Source: Lentisalinibacter sp964602525 (GTDB lineage Bacteria > Pseudomonadota > Gammaproteobacteria > Steroidobacterales > Woeseiaceae). From it: DNA of 13,006 nucleotides. Under the pieces are notes generated by a model. It had not been told where the DNA came from. It saw only the letters and a program-made list of their open reading frames with translations, and did not search any database. Of the stretch, positions 1 to 6,225 are shown piece after piece. Position numbers and translations under genes: made by a program. The stretch spans positions 1 to 13,006 of the forward strand of contig CAZRSA010000079.1 of assembly GCA_964602525.1 (NCBI GenBank). The letters run 5' to 3'. The stretch's first letter is position 1, and each line of letters opens with the position of its first letter.

Positions 1-235
1 TCATGAACGGGGCGTGCGCGAGGCGGGCCAGGCGGCGGGCGATCTCGGTCTTGCCGACGCCGGTGGCCCCGATCATGAGGATGTTCTTCGGCGTGATCTC
101 GCTCCTCAGCGGCTCGGGCACCTGCACCCGGCGCCAGCGGTTCCTGAGTGCGATGGCCACCGCCCGCTTGGCGTTATCCTGGCCGACGATATGCTTGTCC
201 AGCTCCTGGACGATCTCCCTGGGGGTCATAGACAT
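1..235 (-). CDS. hslU: ATP-dependent protease ATPase subunit HslU (N-terminal part, cut by window edge)
   Basis: This is the first 78 codons of the AAA+ unfoldase of the HslVU (ClpYQ) protease. HslU hexamers cap the HslV dodecamer, unfold substrates with ATP and feed them into the proteolytic chamber in the cytoplasm. The visible part begins MSMTPREIVQELDKHIVGQ, the usual HslU N-terminus, and carries the Walker A motif GATGVGKT at residues 56-63, followed by EIARRLARLAHAPF, all family-typical. The start is the ATG at 235-233, one base after the hslV stop, so the two genes are surely cotranscribed and probably translationally coupled. A second ATG two codons downstream (229-227) is an alternative start. 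The rest of the gene lies beyond position 1. Confidence 0.96.
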   Translation of the reverse strand, partial: MSMTPREIVQELDKHIVGQDNAKRAVAIALRNRWRRVQVPEPLRSEITPKNILMIGATGVGKTEIARRLARLAHAPFM

Positions 236-236
236 G

Positions 237-794
237 TCATTCGGCCCCGGCTTCGGTGTCGCCGGGGAGTTCCTCGATGGTGATGAAACGGTTGGTGTAG
301 ACGCACACGTCGCCGGCGATCTCGAGCGCCTTCTCGACGATCTCCCGCGCGCCGAGGTCGGTGTTCTCCAGCAGGGCACGGGCGGCCGATTGGGCGTAGG
401 GGCCGCCGGAGCCGATCGCCATGAGGTCGAACTCGGGCTCGATAACGTCGCCGTTGCCCGAGATGATCAGCGAGGCGTCCTTGTCGGCGACGCACAGCAG
501 CGCCTCCAGCCGGCGCAGCATGCGGTCGGTGCGCCAGTCCTTCGCCAGCTCGATCGCGGCGCGGGTGAGATTGCCGTATTGCTGCAGCTTGCGCTCGAAG
601 TACTCGAACAGAGTGAAGGCATCCGCCGTGCCGCCGGCGAAGCCTGCGATCACGCTGCCGCCGGCCAGGGTGCGCACCTTGCGGGCGTTGCCCTTCATGA
701 CGGTGTCGCCCATGCTCACCTGGCCGTCGCCGCCGATGGCCACCCGGCCACCGCGTCTCACCGAGACGATGGTTGTACCTCTGTACTGCTCCAT
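237..794 (-). CDS. hslV: ATP-dependent protease peptidase subunit HslV
   Basis: This 185-aa N-terminal-threonine peptidase (proteasome beta-type fold) forms the proteolytic chamber of HslVU. The TTIVSVRR block holds the catalytic Thr at its first position. It is preceded by a six-residue extension, MEQYRG, that must be removed to expose Thr7; E. coli HslV has only the initiator Met there. Other family blocks visible are GDGQVSMGDTVMKGNARKVR, GFAGGTADAFTLFE, LAKDWRTDRMLRRLEALL, SGNGDV, GSGGPYA and AGDVCVYTN. The length matches the family apart from slight extensions at both ends. A GAAGG ribosome-binding site (806-802) sits 7 nt before the ATG. It lies 30 bp after xerC and 1 bp before hslU, so operon membership is likely; a heat-shock-like promoter may add a separate transcript. 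Confidence 0.97.
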   Translation of the reverse strand: MEQYRGTTIVSVRRGGRVAIGGDGQVSMGDTVMKGNARKVRTLAGGSVIAGFAGGTADAFTLFEYFERKLQQYGNLTRAAIELAKDWRTDRMLRRLEALLCVADKDASLIISGNGDVIEPEFDLMAIGSGGPYAQSAARALLENTDLGAREIVEKALEIAGDVCVYTNRFITIEELPGDTEAGAE

Positions 795-824
795 GGATAT
801 GCCTTCGCTGTTGCGGACGCGGCC

Positions 825-1730
825 TTACTTGCGGTTGTTGCGCGCCCTGGGATGGGTGCGGTCGTATATCTGGGCCAGGTGCTGGAAATCAAGGTGGGTG
901 TAGATCTGGGTCGTGGAGACGTCGGCATGTCCCAGCAGTTCCTGCACGGCCCTGAGGTCCCCGCTCGACTCGAGCAGGTGCGAGGCGAACGAGTGGCGGA
1001 AGAGGTGCGGGTAGACGCTCCTGTCCATGCCCTGGCGCTTCGCCCAGTGGACGATGCGCTCCTGCACCGAGCGGGGCGCGAGCCGGGTGCCCCGGCGGCT
1101 GACGAACAGCGCGCGCTCCTCCGTGGCGGCCAGTCGGACCCGCATCCGGCGCCACTCGGCCAGCGCCTCCAGCGCGCGGCGGCCCACCGGCACGATGCGG
1201 GTCTTCGCGCCCTTGCCGGTGACGGTCACCGTGGCATCGGTCTCGTCCACGTCGTGCAGGTCCAGCGCCACCAGTTCGGCCAGCCGCAGGCCGCAGGAAT
1301 ACAGCAGCTCCAGCATGGCCCGGTCCCGCACCGTGAGCGGGTCGTCGCCGGGAAACGCGAGCAGCCGCGCCATCTGGTCGGCGTCCAGCGTGCCCGGCAG
1401 GCGCTTGCTGGCCTTCGGCGCGCTGACGTCGGCGGCCGGATTGAGCTTCAGCGCCTTCTCCCGGATCAGGTAGCGGAAGAAGCTGCGCACGGCGGAGAGC
1501 CGGCGCTGGATGGAGCGGGGCGAGAGTCCCTTGCGGTGGGCGGCCGCCGCGAAGGCGCGGATATCGTGACTGGTGAGGTCCCGCCAGGCGTCATGCCCCG
1601 CGCGCTCGCAGTAGTCGACCAGAGCCGCCAGGTCCCGGCGGTAACCGGCGACAGTATGGGCGGAGCAGCGCTTCTCGAAGGCGAGATGCTCGAGGAAGGC
1701 GTCGGTCTTCTGGCGGTGTTCCGGCGACAA
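825..1730 (-). CDS. xerC: Tyrosine recombinase XerC
   Basis: This 301-aa site-specific recombinase acts with XerD at dif sites to resolve chromosome dimers. An N-terminal SAM-like core-binding domain (about 10-95) is followed by the catalytic domain (about 110-290). All six catalytic residues are visible: Arg149 in GLRLAEL, Lys173 in TGKG, His242 and Arg245 in HLFRHSFASH, His268 in LLGHA, and nucleophile Tyr277 in QIYTH. The ending DFQHLAQIYDRTHPRA is XerC-like rather than XerD-like. The start is a TTG five codons after the in-frame stop of the DUF484 gene. No Shine-Dalgarno is visible at the right distance and no alternative ATG lies near the N-terminus, so translation probably depends on ribosomes finishing DUF484. 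Neither XerD nor a dif site was recognised in the window. Confidence 0.95.
   Translation of the reverse strand: MSPEHRQKTDAFLEHLAFEKRCSAHTVAGYRRDLAALVDYCERAGHDAWRDLTSHDIRAFAAAAHRKGLSPRSIQRRLSAVRSFFRYLIREKALKLNPAADVSAPKASKRLPGTLDADQMARLLAFPGDDPLTVRDRAMLELLYSCGLRLAELVALDLHDVDETDATVTVTGKGAKTRIVPVGRRALEALAEWRRMRVRLAATEERALFVSRRGTRLAPRSVQERIVHWAKRQGMDRSVYPHLFRHSFASHLLESSGDLRAVQELLGHADVSTTQIYTHLDFQHLAQIYDRTHPRARNNRK
868..893 (-). promoter_or_regulatory. Possible sigma-32-like promoter for hslVU inside the 3' end of xerC
   Basis: On the minus strand, CTTGAT (893-888) matches the sigma-32 -35 core CTTGAA at 5 of 6 bases. After 12 nt comes GCCCAGAT (875-868), a partial match to the -10 consensus CCCCATNT. 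It lies about 75 bp upstream of the hslV start. hslVU is a heat-shock operon in E. coli. The bases also encode the conserved XerC segment THLDFQHLAQIY, so chance resemblance is a real possibility. Confidence 0.25.
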
Positions 1731-1742
1731 CAGGGCGACCGG

Positions 1743-2450
1743 TCAGTAACGCCTCATGGCAGCGGTCACGAGTTCGCCGATGCGGGTCAGGAAGTCGATG
1801 CTCATGGCCGGGTGGAAGTGGTCCGCGTCGACGCTGCCGATGCCGATGAAGCCGATGCCGGCGTCCTCGCCCAGGGGCAGGAGCGCCATGCTGCCCACCT
1901 CGTCGGCGGAACTCCCGAACAGGAATTCCCGCTGACTGTCGCGGACCCGGCCGCAGCGCGCCCGCGCGCCCGAGAGGAAGGTCTCGAACGGCCCGAGGCG
2001 GGGGTCGTCCCGACCCAGCACGTGCAGGAAGCGCCGCTCGCCCACGTTGTCGTAGTCCGCCGGGTCGCCGAACAGCACCATCACGGCGTGGTCCGCGCCG
2101 AAGCCGGTGCGCAGCTCGCGGGCCACGCAGGTCAGGGTCTCGTCCCGGCTGCCCGCGCCCATCAGCGCGAGCGACAGGTCGTGCACGTGGTCGGAGAGGC
2201 GGTCGTTCGTGCGGGCCACCTCCAGCAGTTCCCGCAGCTTGCGCTCGAGCTTGAGATTCTTCTGCCTGAGTGTGGCCACCTGGCGCTCCACCAGCGAGAC
2301 GGCGCCGCCGCCCGCAGCATGGGGGACGCGCAGGGTGTCCAGCAGTCGAGCGTGGTTCTCGAAGAACTCCGGATGGTGCAGCAGGTAGTCCTCTACGGCC
2401 TCCTCGCTGACGCTGTCCAGCACGGGCTCCGGTTTGCGCTGTGTGCTCAT
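1743..2450 (-). CDS. DUF484 family protein
   Basis: This 235-aa cytoplasmic protein belongs to the DUF484 family, which in gammaproteobacteria sits between dapF and xerC (as in E. coli and Pseudomonas). Visible parts are an N-terminal segment with LLHHPEFFENHARLLDTLRVPH (about 27-48), a charged coiled-coil-like helix (about 56-90, LVERQVATLRQKNLKLERKLRELLEV in several heptads), and a GAF-like C-terminal region with GSMALLPLGEDAGIGFIGIGS. The biochemical role is unknown. The ATG at 2450 overlaps the dapF stop as ATGA, which sets the start and implies translational coupling. The open frame extends further upstream, but that stretch lies inside dapF. The downstream xerC begins in the same frame after this gene's TGA (1745-1743). 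Confidence 0.88.
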   Translation of the reverse strand: MSTQRKPEPVLDSVSEEAVEDYLLHHPEFFENHARLLDTLRVPHAAGGGAVSLVERQVATLRQKNLKLERKLRELLEVARTNDRLSDHVHDLSLALMGAGSRDETLTCVARELRTGFGADHAVMVLFGDPADYDNVGERRFLHVLGRDDPRLGPFETFLSGARARCGRVRDSQREFLFGSSADEVGSMALLPLGEDAGIGFIGIGSVDADHFHPAMSIDFLTRIGELVTAAMRRY

Positions 2451-3310
2451 AGGGCGACGGTTCCCTCGAAGGAGTATCGGGCCGGACCGGTCAGCCAGAC
2501 GGCCTCGCCCGGGCCGGGCCAGCTTACCATGAGATCGCCGCCCGGCAGACTGACGCGCACCTCCGCGCCGAATAGTCCGCGGCGCTTCCCGGCCACCATG
2601 GCGGCGCAGGCGCCGCTGCCGCAGGCGCGGGTCTCGCCGACACCCCGCTCCCAAACCCGCAGGCGCGCCCGGTCCCGGCCCCGGGGCTCCAGGAAGCCGA
2701 CGTTGCAGCGCTCGGGAAAGGCGGGGTGACGCTCCAGGGCGGGCCCGAGTTCCGCCACCGGGGCCCGATACACATCATCGACCAGCAGCACGCAATGCGG
2801 GTTGCCCATGGAGAGCGCTGAGACCTCGACGGCCTGCCCGGCGGCCTCGAGGCGGTAGGTGCCCGATTCGCCGCCGGCCGCCATTCCGGCATCCGCCGGG
2901 GCCGTGTCCGTGACGGCCATGGGAATGTCGGCGGGGTCGAAGCGGGGCGCGCCCATGGAGACGGCCGTAATGCCGGGGCCGGCGATGCGGGCCTCGGAGA
3001 CCCCGGCACGGCACTCCAGGCGCAGCAACGCCGGCGCGCCCGGCTGCTCGCCCAGCAGCAGGGCGATGCAGCGCAGGCCGTTGCCGCACTGCTCCACCTC
3101 GCCGCCGTCGGCATTGAATATCCGGTACCACGCGTGGGTGCCGGCGCTGCGCGGGGGCTCTATCCACAACAGCTGGTCGAAGCCGACCCCCTCGCGGCGG
3201 TGCGCCAGGCGGCGGATGGTATCGGCGTCGGGGAGCGCGTCGGCGGGCTGGTCGCGCACCACCATGAAATCGTTGCCGAGGCCGTGCATTTTGACGAAGG
3301 GCAGCTGCAT
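2447..3310 (-). CDS. dapF: Diaminopimelate epimerase
   Basis: This 287-aa cytoplasmic enzyme interconverts LL- and meso-diaminopimelate, giving the precursor for lysine and for peptidoglycan cross-links. It is cofactor-independent and uses two cysteines as acid/base: Cys75 in ADGGEVEQCGNGLRC and Cys230 in ETRACGSGACAAM, both intact. Other family blocks are the N-terminal FVKMHGLGNDFMVV, SMGNPHCVLLVDDV and the C-terminal LTGPARYSFEG. The ATG at 3310 aligns with the usual dapF start. A longer frame exists, but it would run through the divergent promoter region and into parA. No clear ribosome-binding site precedes the chosen ATG. It is the first gene of the dapF-DUF484-xerC-hslV-hslU run and overlaps DUF484 by 4 bp. 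lysA is not adjacent here. Confidence 0.96.
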   Translation of the reverse strand: MQLPFVKMHGLGNDFMVVRDQPADALPDADTIRRLAHRREGVGFDQLLWIEPPRSAGTHAWYRIFNADGGEVEQCGNGLRCIALLLGEQPGAPALLRLECRAGVSEARIAGPGITAVSMGAPRFDPADIPMAVTDTAPADAGMAAGGESGTYRLEAAGQAVEVSALSMGNPHCVLLVDDVYRAPVAELGPALERHPAFPERCNVGFLEPRGRDRARLRVWERGVGETRACGSGACAAMVAGKRRGLFGAEVRVSLPGGDLMVSWPGPGEAVWLTGPARYSFEGTVAL

Positions 3311-3440
3311 GAGGGGTAATGTAGGCCAAATTCGCGTCGGGATGGTGCCGCAATGACGCCCGGGTGCGTGGACTTTTCGGCGGCACGACGATACTTTACA
3401 TAAACTGCACAATACGAACACGAAGCGCAGGGGAGACAAC
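3311..3440. promoter_or_regulatory. Divergent intergenic region between dapF and the parA-like gene
   Basis: This 130-bp spacer separates the two divergent genes and should hold both promoters. The only AT-rich patch is around 3391-3418, containing TTTACATAAA and AATACGAA. No convincing -35/-10 pair with 16-18 bp spacing is seen for either direction, so no exact promoter is assigned. Confidence 0.4.
3429..3435 (+). promoter_or_regulatory. Ribosome-binding site of the parA-like gene
   Basis: AGGGGAG lies 5 nt before the ATG at 3441. It is the strongest Shine-Dalgarno near any start in this window and fixes the parA-like start. Confidence 0.8.
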
Positions 3441-4079
3441 ATGCGTCAGATCATCGTGCTGAACCCTAAGGGCGGTTGCGGCAAGAGCACGCTCGCCACG
3501 AATCTCGCGGCGTACTACGCGAGCGAGGGCAAGAGCGTCGCGCTCGCGGACTACGACCCGCAGCGCTCCAGCCTGGACTGGCTCGACCGCCGGCCGGAGG
3601 GCTATCCGGAGATCACCGGCCTCGCCGCTTTCGACGAGGGGCTGCGCCACCTGCCGCGCAGCGCCGACGTGCTGGTGATGGACGCGCCGGCGCGCTCCCA
3701 CGGCTCCGAGCTCACTTCCCTGATCAACCATGCCGAGACCATACTGGTGCCCGTGCTGCCCTCCACGGTCGACATGCAGGCGGCCAGCCGCTTCATCGAC
3801 GAACTCATGGGTGTGGGCAAGGTGCAGCGCAAGAAGGCACGCATCGGAGTGGTGGCGAATCGCGTGCGCGAGAACACCCTGATCGCGGGCGACCTGGACG
3901 AATACCTGGACAGCCTGAAGGTCCCCTACGTGGCCTGGTTCCGCGAGGCCCAGAACTACATCCGCGCCTACACCCGCGGCCTCGGCGTCGCCGAGCTGCC
4001 CGAGTACCTGGCCTGGCCGGACTGGGAACAGTGGGAGCCGCTCATGGAGTGGCTGCACTCCCGCCGCAGCCGGCCCTGA
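3441..4079 (+). CDS. Orphan ParA/MinD-family ATPase
   Basis: This 212-aa protein has the deviant Walker A motif of the ParA/MinD/Soj superfamily, PKGGCGKST (residues 9-17, signature Lys10 and P-loop Lys15). It also has ADYDPQRSS (36-44) as switch/A' motif and DVLVMDAPA (76-84) as Walker B. Such ATPases usually dimerise with ATP, bind DNA or membrane, and position plasmids, chromosomes or protein complexes. It lacks the N-terminal DNA-binding domain of plasmid-type ParA, and no ParB, parS cluster or MinE-like partner is seen next to it, so its cargo is unknown. The C-terminus is Trp- and acidic-rich (AWPDWEQWEPLMEWL). It is the only plus-strand gene here, divergent from dapF and convergent with the SDR gene 15 bp away. 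Codon use resembles its neighbours, so recent transfer is not evident. Confidence 0.9.
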   Translation: MRQIIVLNPKGGCGKSTLATNLAAYYASEGKSVALADYDPQRSSLDWLDRRPEGYPEITGLAAFDEGLRHLPRSADVLVMDAPARSHGSELTSLINHAETILVPVLPSTVDMQAASRFIDELMGVGKVQRKKARIGVVANRVRENTLIAGDLDEYLDSLKVPYVAWFREAQNYIRAYTRGLGVAELPEYLAWPDWEQWEPLMEWLHSRRSRP

Positions 4080-4109
4080 GGCATCCGGGCCGGCTCAGTC
4101 GGCCGGCCC
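4069..4109. terminator. Three-arm inverted repeat between convergent genes, possible bidirectional terminator
   Basis: The 8-mer GCCGGCCC occurs at 4069-4076 and 4102-4109, and its complement GGGCCGGC lies between them at 4087-4094. The middle arm can pair perfectly with either outer arm, with a loop of 10 or 7 nt. The right-hand hairpin is followed on the plus strand by TTCGGTTTCT, a poor U tract, so termination of the parA-like gene is plausible but weak. The arms overlap the last codons of both convergent genes. Confidence 0.45.
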
Positions 4110-4997
4110 TTCGGTTTCTGCCGCGAGGCTCGCCCGGATGCCGGCGCCCGGGTCGTCGTAGGCGAGATCCAGCCCCAGCACCTCCCGCAGCCGCCGAGTG
4201 TCCAGCCGGCGGGACTCGGCGAGGAAGCTGTAGCGCATCGGTGACATCTGCCGGCGCGCCTCCTCCCGGCTGATGGCGGGCGGCTCCGGCAGTCCCGCGG
4301 CGGCCGCTATGCGGCGGAAGAACCTGCCGGAACTCTCTCCGCTGCCGTCCGCCACGTTGTAGATGCCGCCGGGCGCCGCGGGGTCGAGCGCGGCGAGGCA
4401 CACGCGCACGAGGTCGTCTACGTGGATGCGGTTACCGGGCGAAGCTTCGGCCTCGCGGATCACCGGCTGGCCCGAGCGGATCGCCTCCAGGGGCAGCCGG
4501 CCCGGCCCGTAGATGCCGGCGATGCGCAGTATCGCCCGGCTCACGCCATGCTCGTCGGCCCATTGCTGCAGCGTGGTTTCCGCGCCCACCCGGCGCCGCG
4601 CGCGCTCGGTGCCCGGCGCCGGCGGGCGCTCCTCGTCCACCAGGGCGCCGCTGCAGTCGCCGTAGACGCCGCTGGTACTGGCGAGTACGAAGCGTTCCGG
4701 CCGCCGGGGCAGCAACGAGAGCAGGCGCCCGAGCCGCGGGTCGCCATCGCCCTCCGCGGGCGGCACCAGATAGAGCACCCGCAGGGGGGCATCGGGCAGG
4801 TCCGGCAGGGAGCCGGCCGCGTCGAGGTCGACGGCGACGGCCTGGATGCCCGCCTCCTGAAGCGCCGCCGCCGATTCGTACGAGCCGGTGAGACAGAGGA
4901 CCGGTTCTCCCTCGCCGGCCAGGTGCCGGGCCACGCGCCGGCCGGTGTAGCCGGCACCCACGATCAGTGTCAGCGGGGCGGTCATCGTTGCGGTCAT
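4095..4997 (-). CDS. Atypical SDR / NAD-dependent epimerase-like protein (YeeZ-like)
   Basis: This 300-aa Rossmann-fold protein begins with a dinucleotide-binding loop, IVGAGYTGRRVARHLA (residues 12-27). It then shows extended-SDR landmarks: LASTSGVYGD (105-114), RIAGIYGPGRLP (158-169), NRIHVDDLVR (189-198) and GIYNVADG (211-218). The YxxxK catalytic pair expected some 25 residues after STSGVYG is not visible; that stretch is Arg-rich (ERARRRVGAE). This places it among atypical SDRs such as E. coli YeeZ, whose substrate is unknown. The ATG at 4997 is chosen as the first in-frame start after the hemY stop (13-bp gap). An ATG four codons later (4985) is equally possible, and neither has a strong Shine-Dalgarno. 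As last gene of the hem cluster it could be a haem-related reductase or simply cotranscribed. Confidence 0.82.
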   Translation of the reverse strand: MTATMTAPLTLIVGAGYTGRRVARHLAGEGEPVLCLTGSYESAAALQEAGIQAVAVDLDAAGSLPDLPDAPLRVLYLVPPAEGDGDPRLGRLLSLLPRRPERFVLASTSGVYGDCSGALVDEERPPAPGTERARRRVGAETTLQQWADEHGVSRAILRIAGIYGPGRLPLEAIRSGQPVIREAEASPGNRIHVDDLVRVCLAALDPAAPGGIYNVADGSGESSGRFFRRIAAAAGLPEPPAISREEARRQMSPMRYSFLAESRRLDTRRLREVLGLDLAYDDPGAGIRASLAAETEGPAD

Positions 4998-5010
4998 CGC
5001 TGCGGGGAGT

Positions 5011-6225
5011 TCAGCGCCTGCCGTTCCCGGATTCCTCGAGATGGGGCAGCGCGAGGCGTTCCGGGGTGGCAATCATCGCGAGGCCCGAGCGGTAGGCATC
5101 CGCGGCGGCCTCGCCCTCACCCAGCCGGGTGAGCAGCCGGCCATAAAGTTCGTAGGTCTCCGGCGTAGGGCCGATGGCCAGCGCCGTCTCCAGGTAACTC
5201 CTGGCCTTGCCCCAAAGTTCCTGGCGCATGCAGAGGCGGCCGGCGGCCTGCAGCAACTCGGCGTCCTCGCCGTGCTGCTTCAGCCAGTTCTCTGCGTGGC
5301 GGAGCTGGCGGCCGGCGTCGGCCGTCTCCAGCTTCCCGTACAGCCGCGCCAGCGCCGGCGACCAGCGGGAGCGCAGCCGGCGCCGCAGCTCGGCCTCGGC
5401 CGCTTCTTCGCCGCCGGCGCGCGCCAGTGCATCCACGTAGGCGCCGATCAGCACGTCGTCGTCCCGCAGCGCTCGCGGGATCTGCTTCCAGACCGCGGTC
5501 ACTCCGGTCGGGTCGTCCCCGGCCTGCTCGAGCTTGCGCCGGTGTACCTCCCGGGTCCACTCCTGCAGGGTCTCAGCCGGGATCCGTCCCTGCTTCTTCA
5601 GTTTCGGCAGCAGCTCGCCGAGCTGCTCCCAGTCCTCCAGCTCCCGGTACAGCCGGCCCAGCAGGAACAGCGCCTGGGAGTGGTTCGGTGCGTCCTCCAT
5701 CAGGCGCCGCAGCGTCGCCAGCGCCTGCTCGTACTCCTCGGCCGCCAGCTGCAGCTCGGCCTGGGTGAGCAGGACGGCGTGCGCGGCGTCCGGCGTCTCC
5801 TCGTAGGCGAGACGCAGCCACTTGTCCCGCCGCTCGGCGTCGCCCTGCAGCTGCGCTGCCCGCGCCGCTGCCAGGTAGTTCAGCAGCGGGGCGTCCGCGC
5901 GATTCACACCGCGGGTCAGCAGCTTCTCGCCACGGGAGAAGTTGCCCTCCGCCACCTGAATGAGTCCCCGGGTGAACTGGTGGCCGGCGCGGCGTGCACG
6001 GAATTCCCCCGCCTTCTCTCCGAGCTTCTTCGGCGCCTGCAGCAATTCCCAGGCGAGCCACAGCGCGAGCATGACGGCGAGTATCCCGGCGAGCAGGATG
6101 GGCACCGACATCTCGATGAGCCAGCCGCGGATGTTGATGACCACGTAGCCCGGGTCGGCGAACAGCAGGTGAGCGCCGACGGCGCCCAGGATGAGCGTGG
6201 CGACGACCCAGGCGCCGAATTTCAT
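5011..6225 (-). CDS. hemY: HemY, TPR-repeat inner-membrane protein linked to haem biosynthesis
   Basis: This 404-aa protein is of the gammaproteobacterial HemY type, not the protoporphyrinogen oxidase also called HemY in Gram-positives. Two hydrophobic helices (about 5-24 and 38-62) anchor it in the inner membrane. The rest is helical with TPR-like repeats, for example ALFLLGRLYRELEDWEQLGELLP and a C-terminal block KARSYLETALAIGPTPETYELYGRLL. The exact biochemical role is unsettled, and its assignment to late porphyrin synthesis rests largely on genetic linkage. Its ATG overlaps the hemX stop as ATGA (6222-6225), so the start is well supported. The length is close to the E. coli protein. Confidence 0.9.
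   Translation of the reverse strand: MKFGAWVVATLILGAVGAHLLFADPGYVVINIRGWLIEMSVPILLAGILAVMLALWLAWELLQAPKKLGEKAGEFRARRAGHQFTRGLIQVAEGNFSRGEKLLTRGVNRADAPLLNYLAAARAAQLQGDAERRDKWLRLAYEETPDAAHAVLLTQAELQLAAEEYEQALATLRRLMEDAPNHSQALFLLGRLYRELEDWEQLGELLPKLKKQGRIPAETLQEWTREVHRRKLEQAGDDPTGVTAVWKQIPRALRDDDVLIGAYVDALARAGGEEAAEAELRRRLRSRWSPALARLYGKLETADAGRQLRHAENWLKQHGEDAELLQAAGRLCMRQELWGKARSYLETALAIGPTPETYELYGRLLTRLGEGEAAADAYRSGLAMIATPERLALPHLEESGNGRR

Noticed and set aside
3..2729. A 908-codon open frame on the plus strand covering hslU through dapF
   Set aside because: It lies antisense to five well-conserved genes. In GC-rich DNA the complement of strongly biased codons often stays open. Its translation is low-complexity Arg/Ala/Gly/Val/His-rich with no recognisable domain.
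3374..3402. TTTTCG-17 nt-TACATA as a parA promoter
   Set aside because: Too few matches to either hexamer to separate from background.
2447..3442. Longer dapF starting at 3442
   Set aside because: The extra 44 residues have no counterpart in the family and would cover the whole divergent intergenic region and the parA-like start; homology begins at the ATG at 3310.
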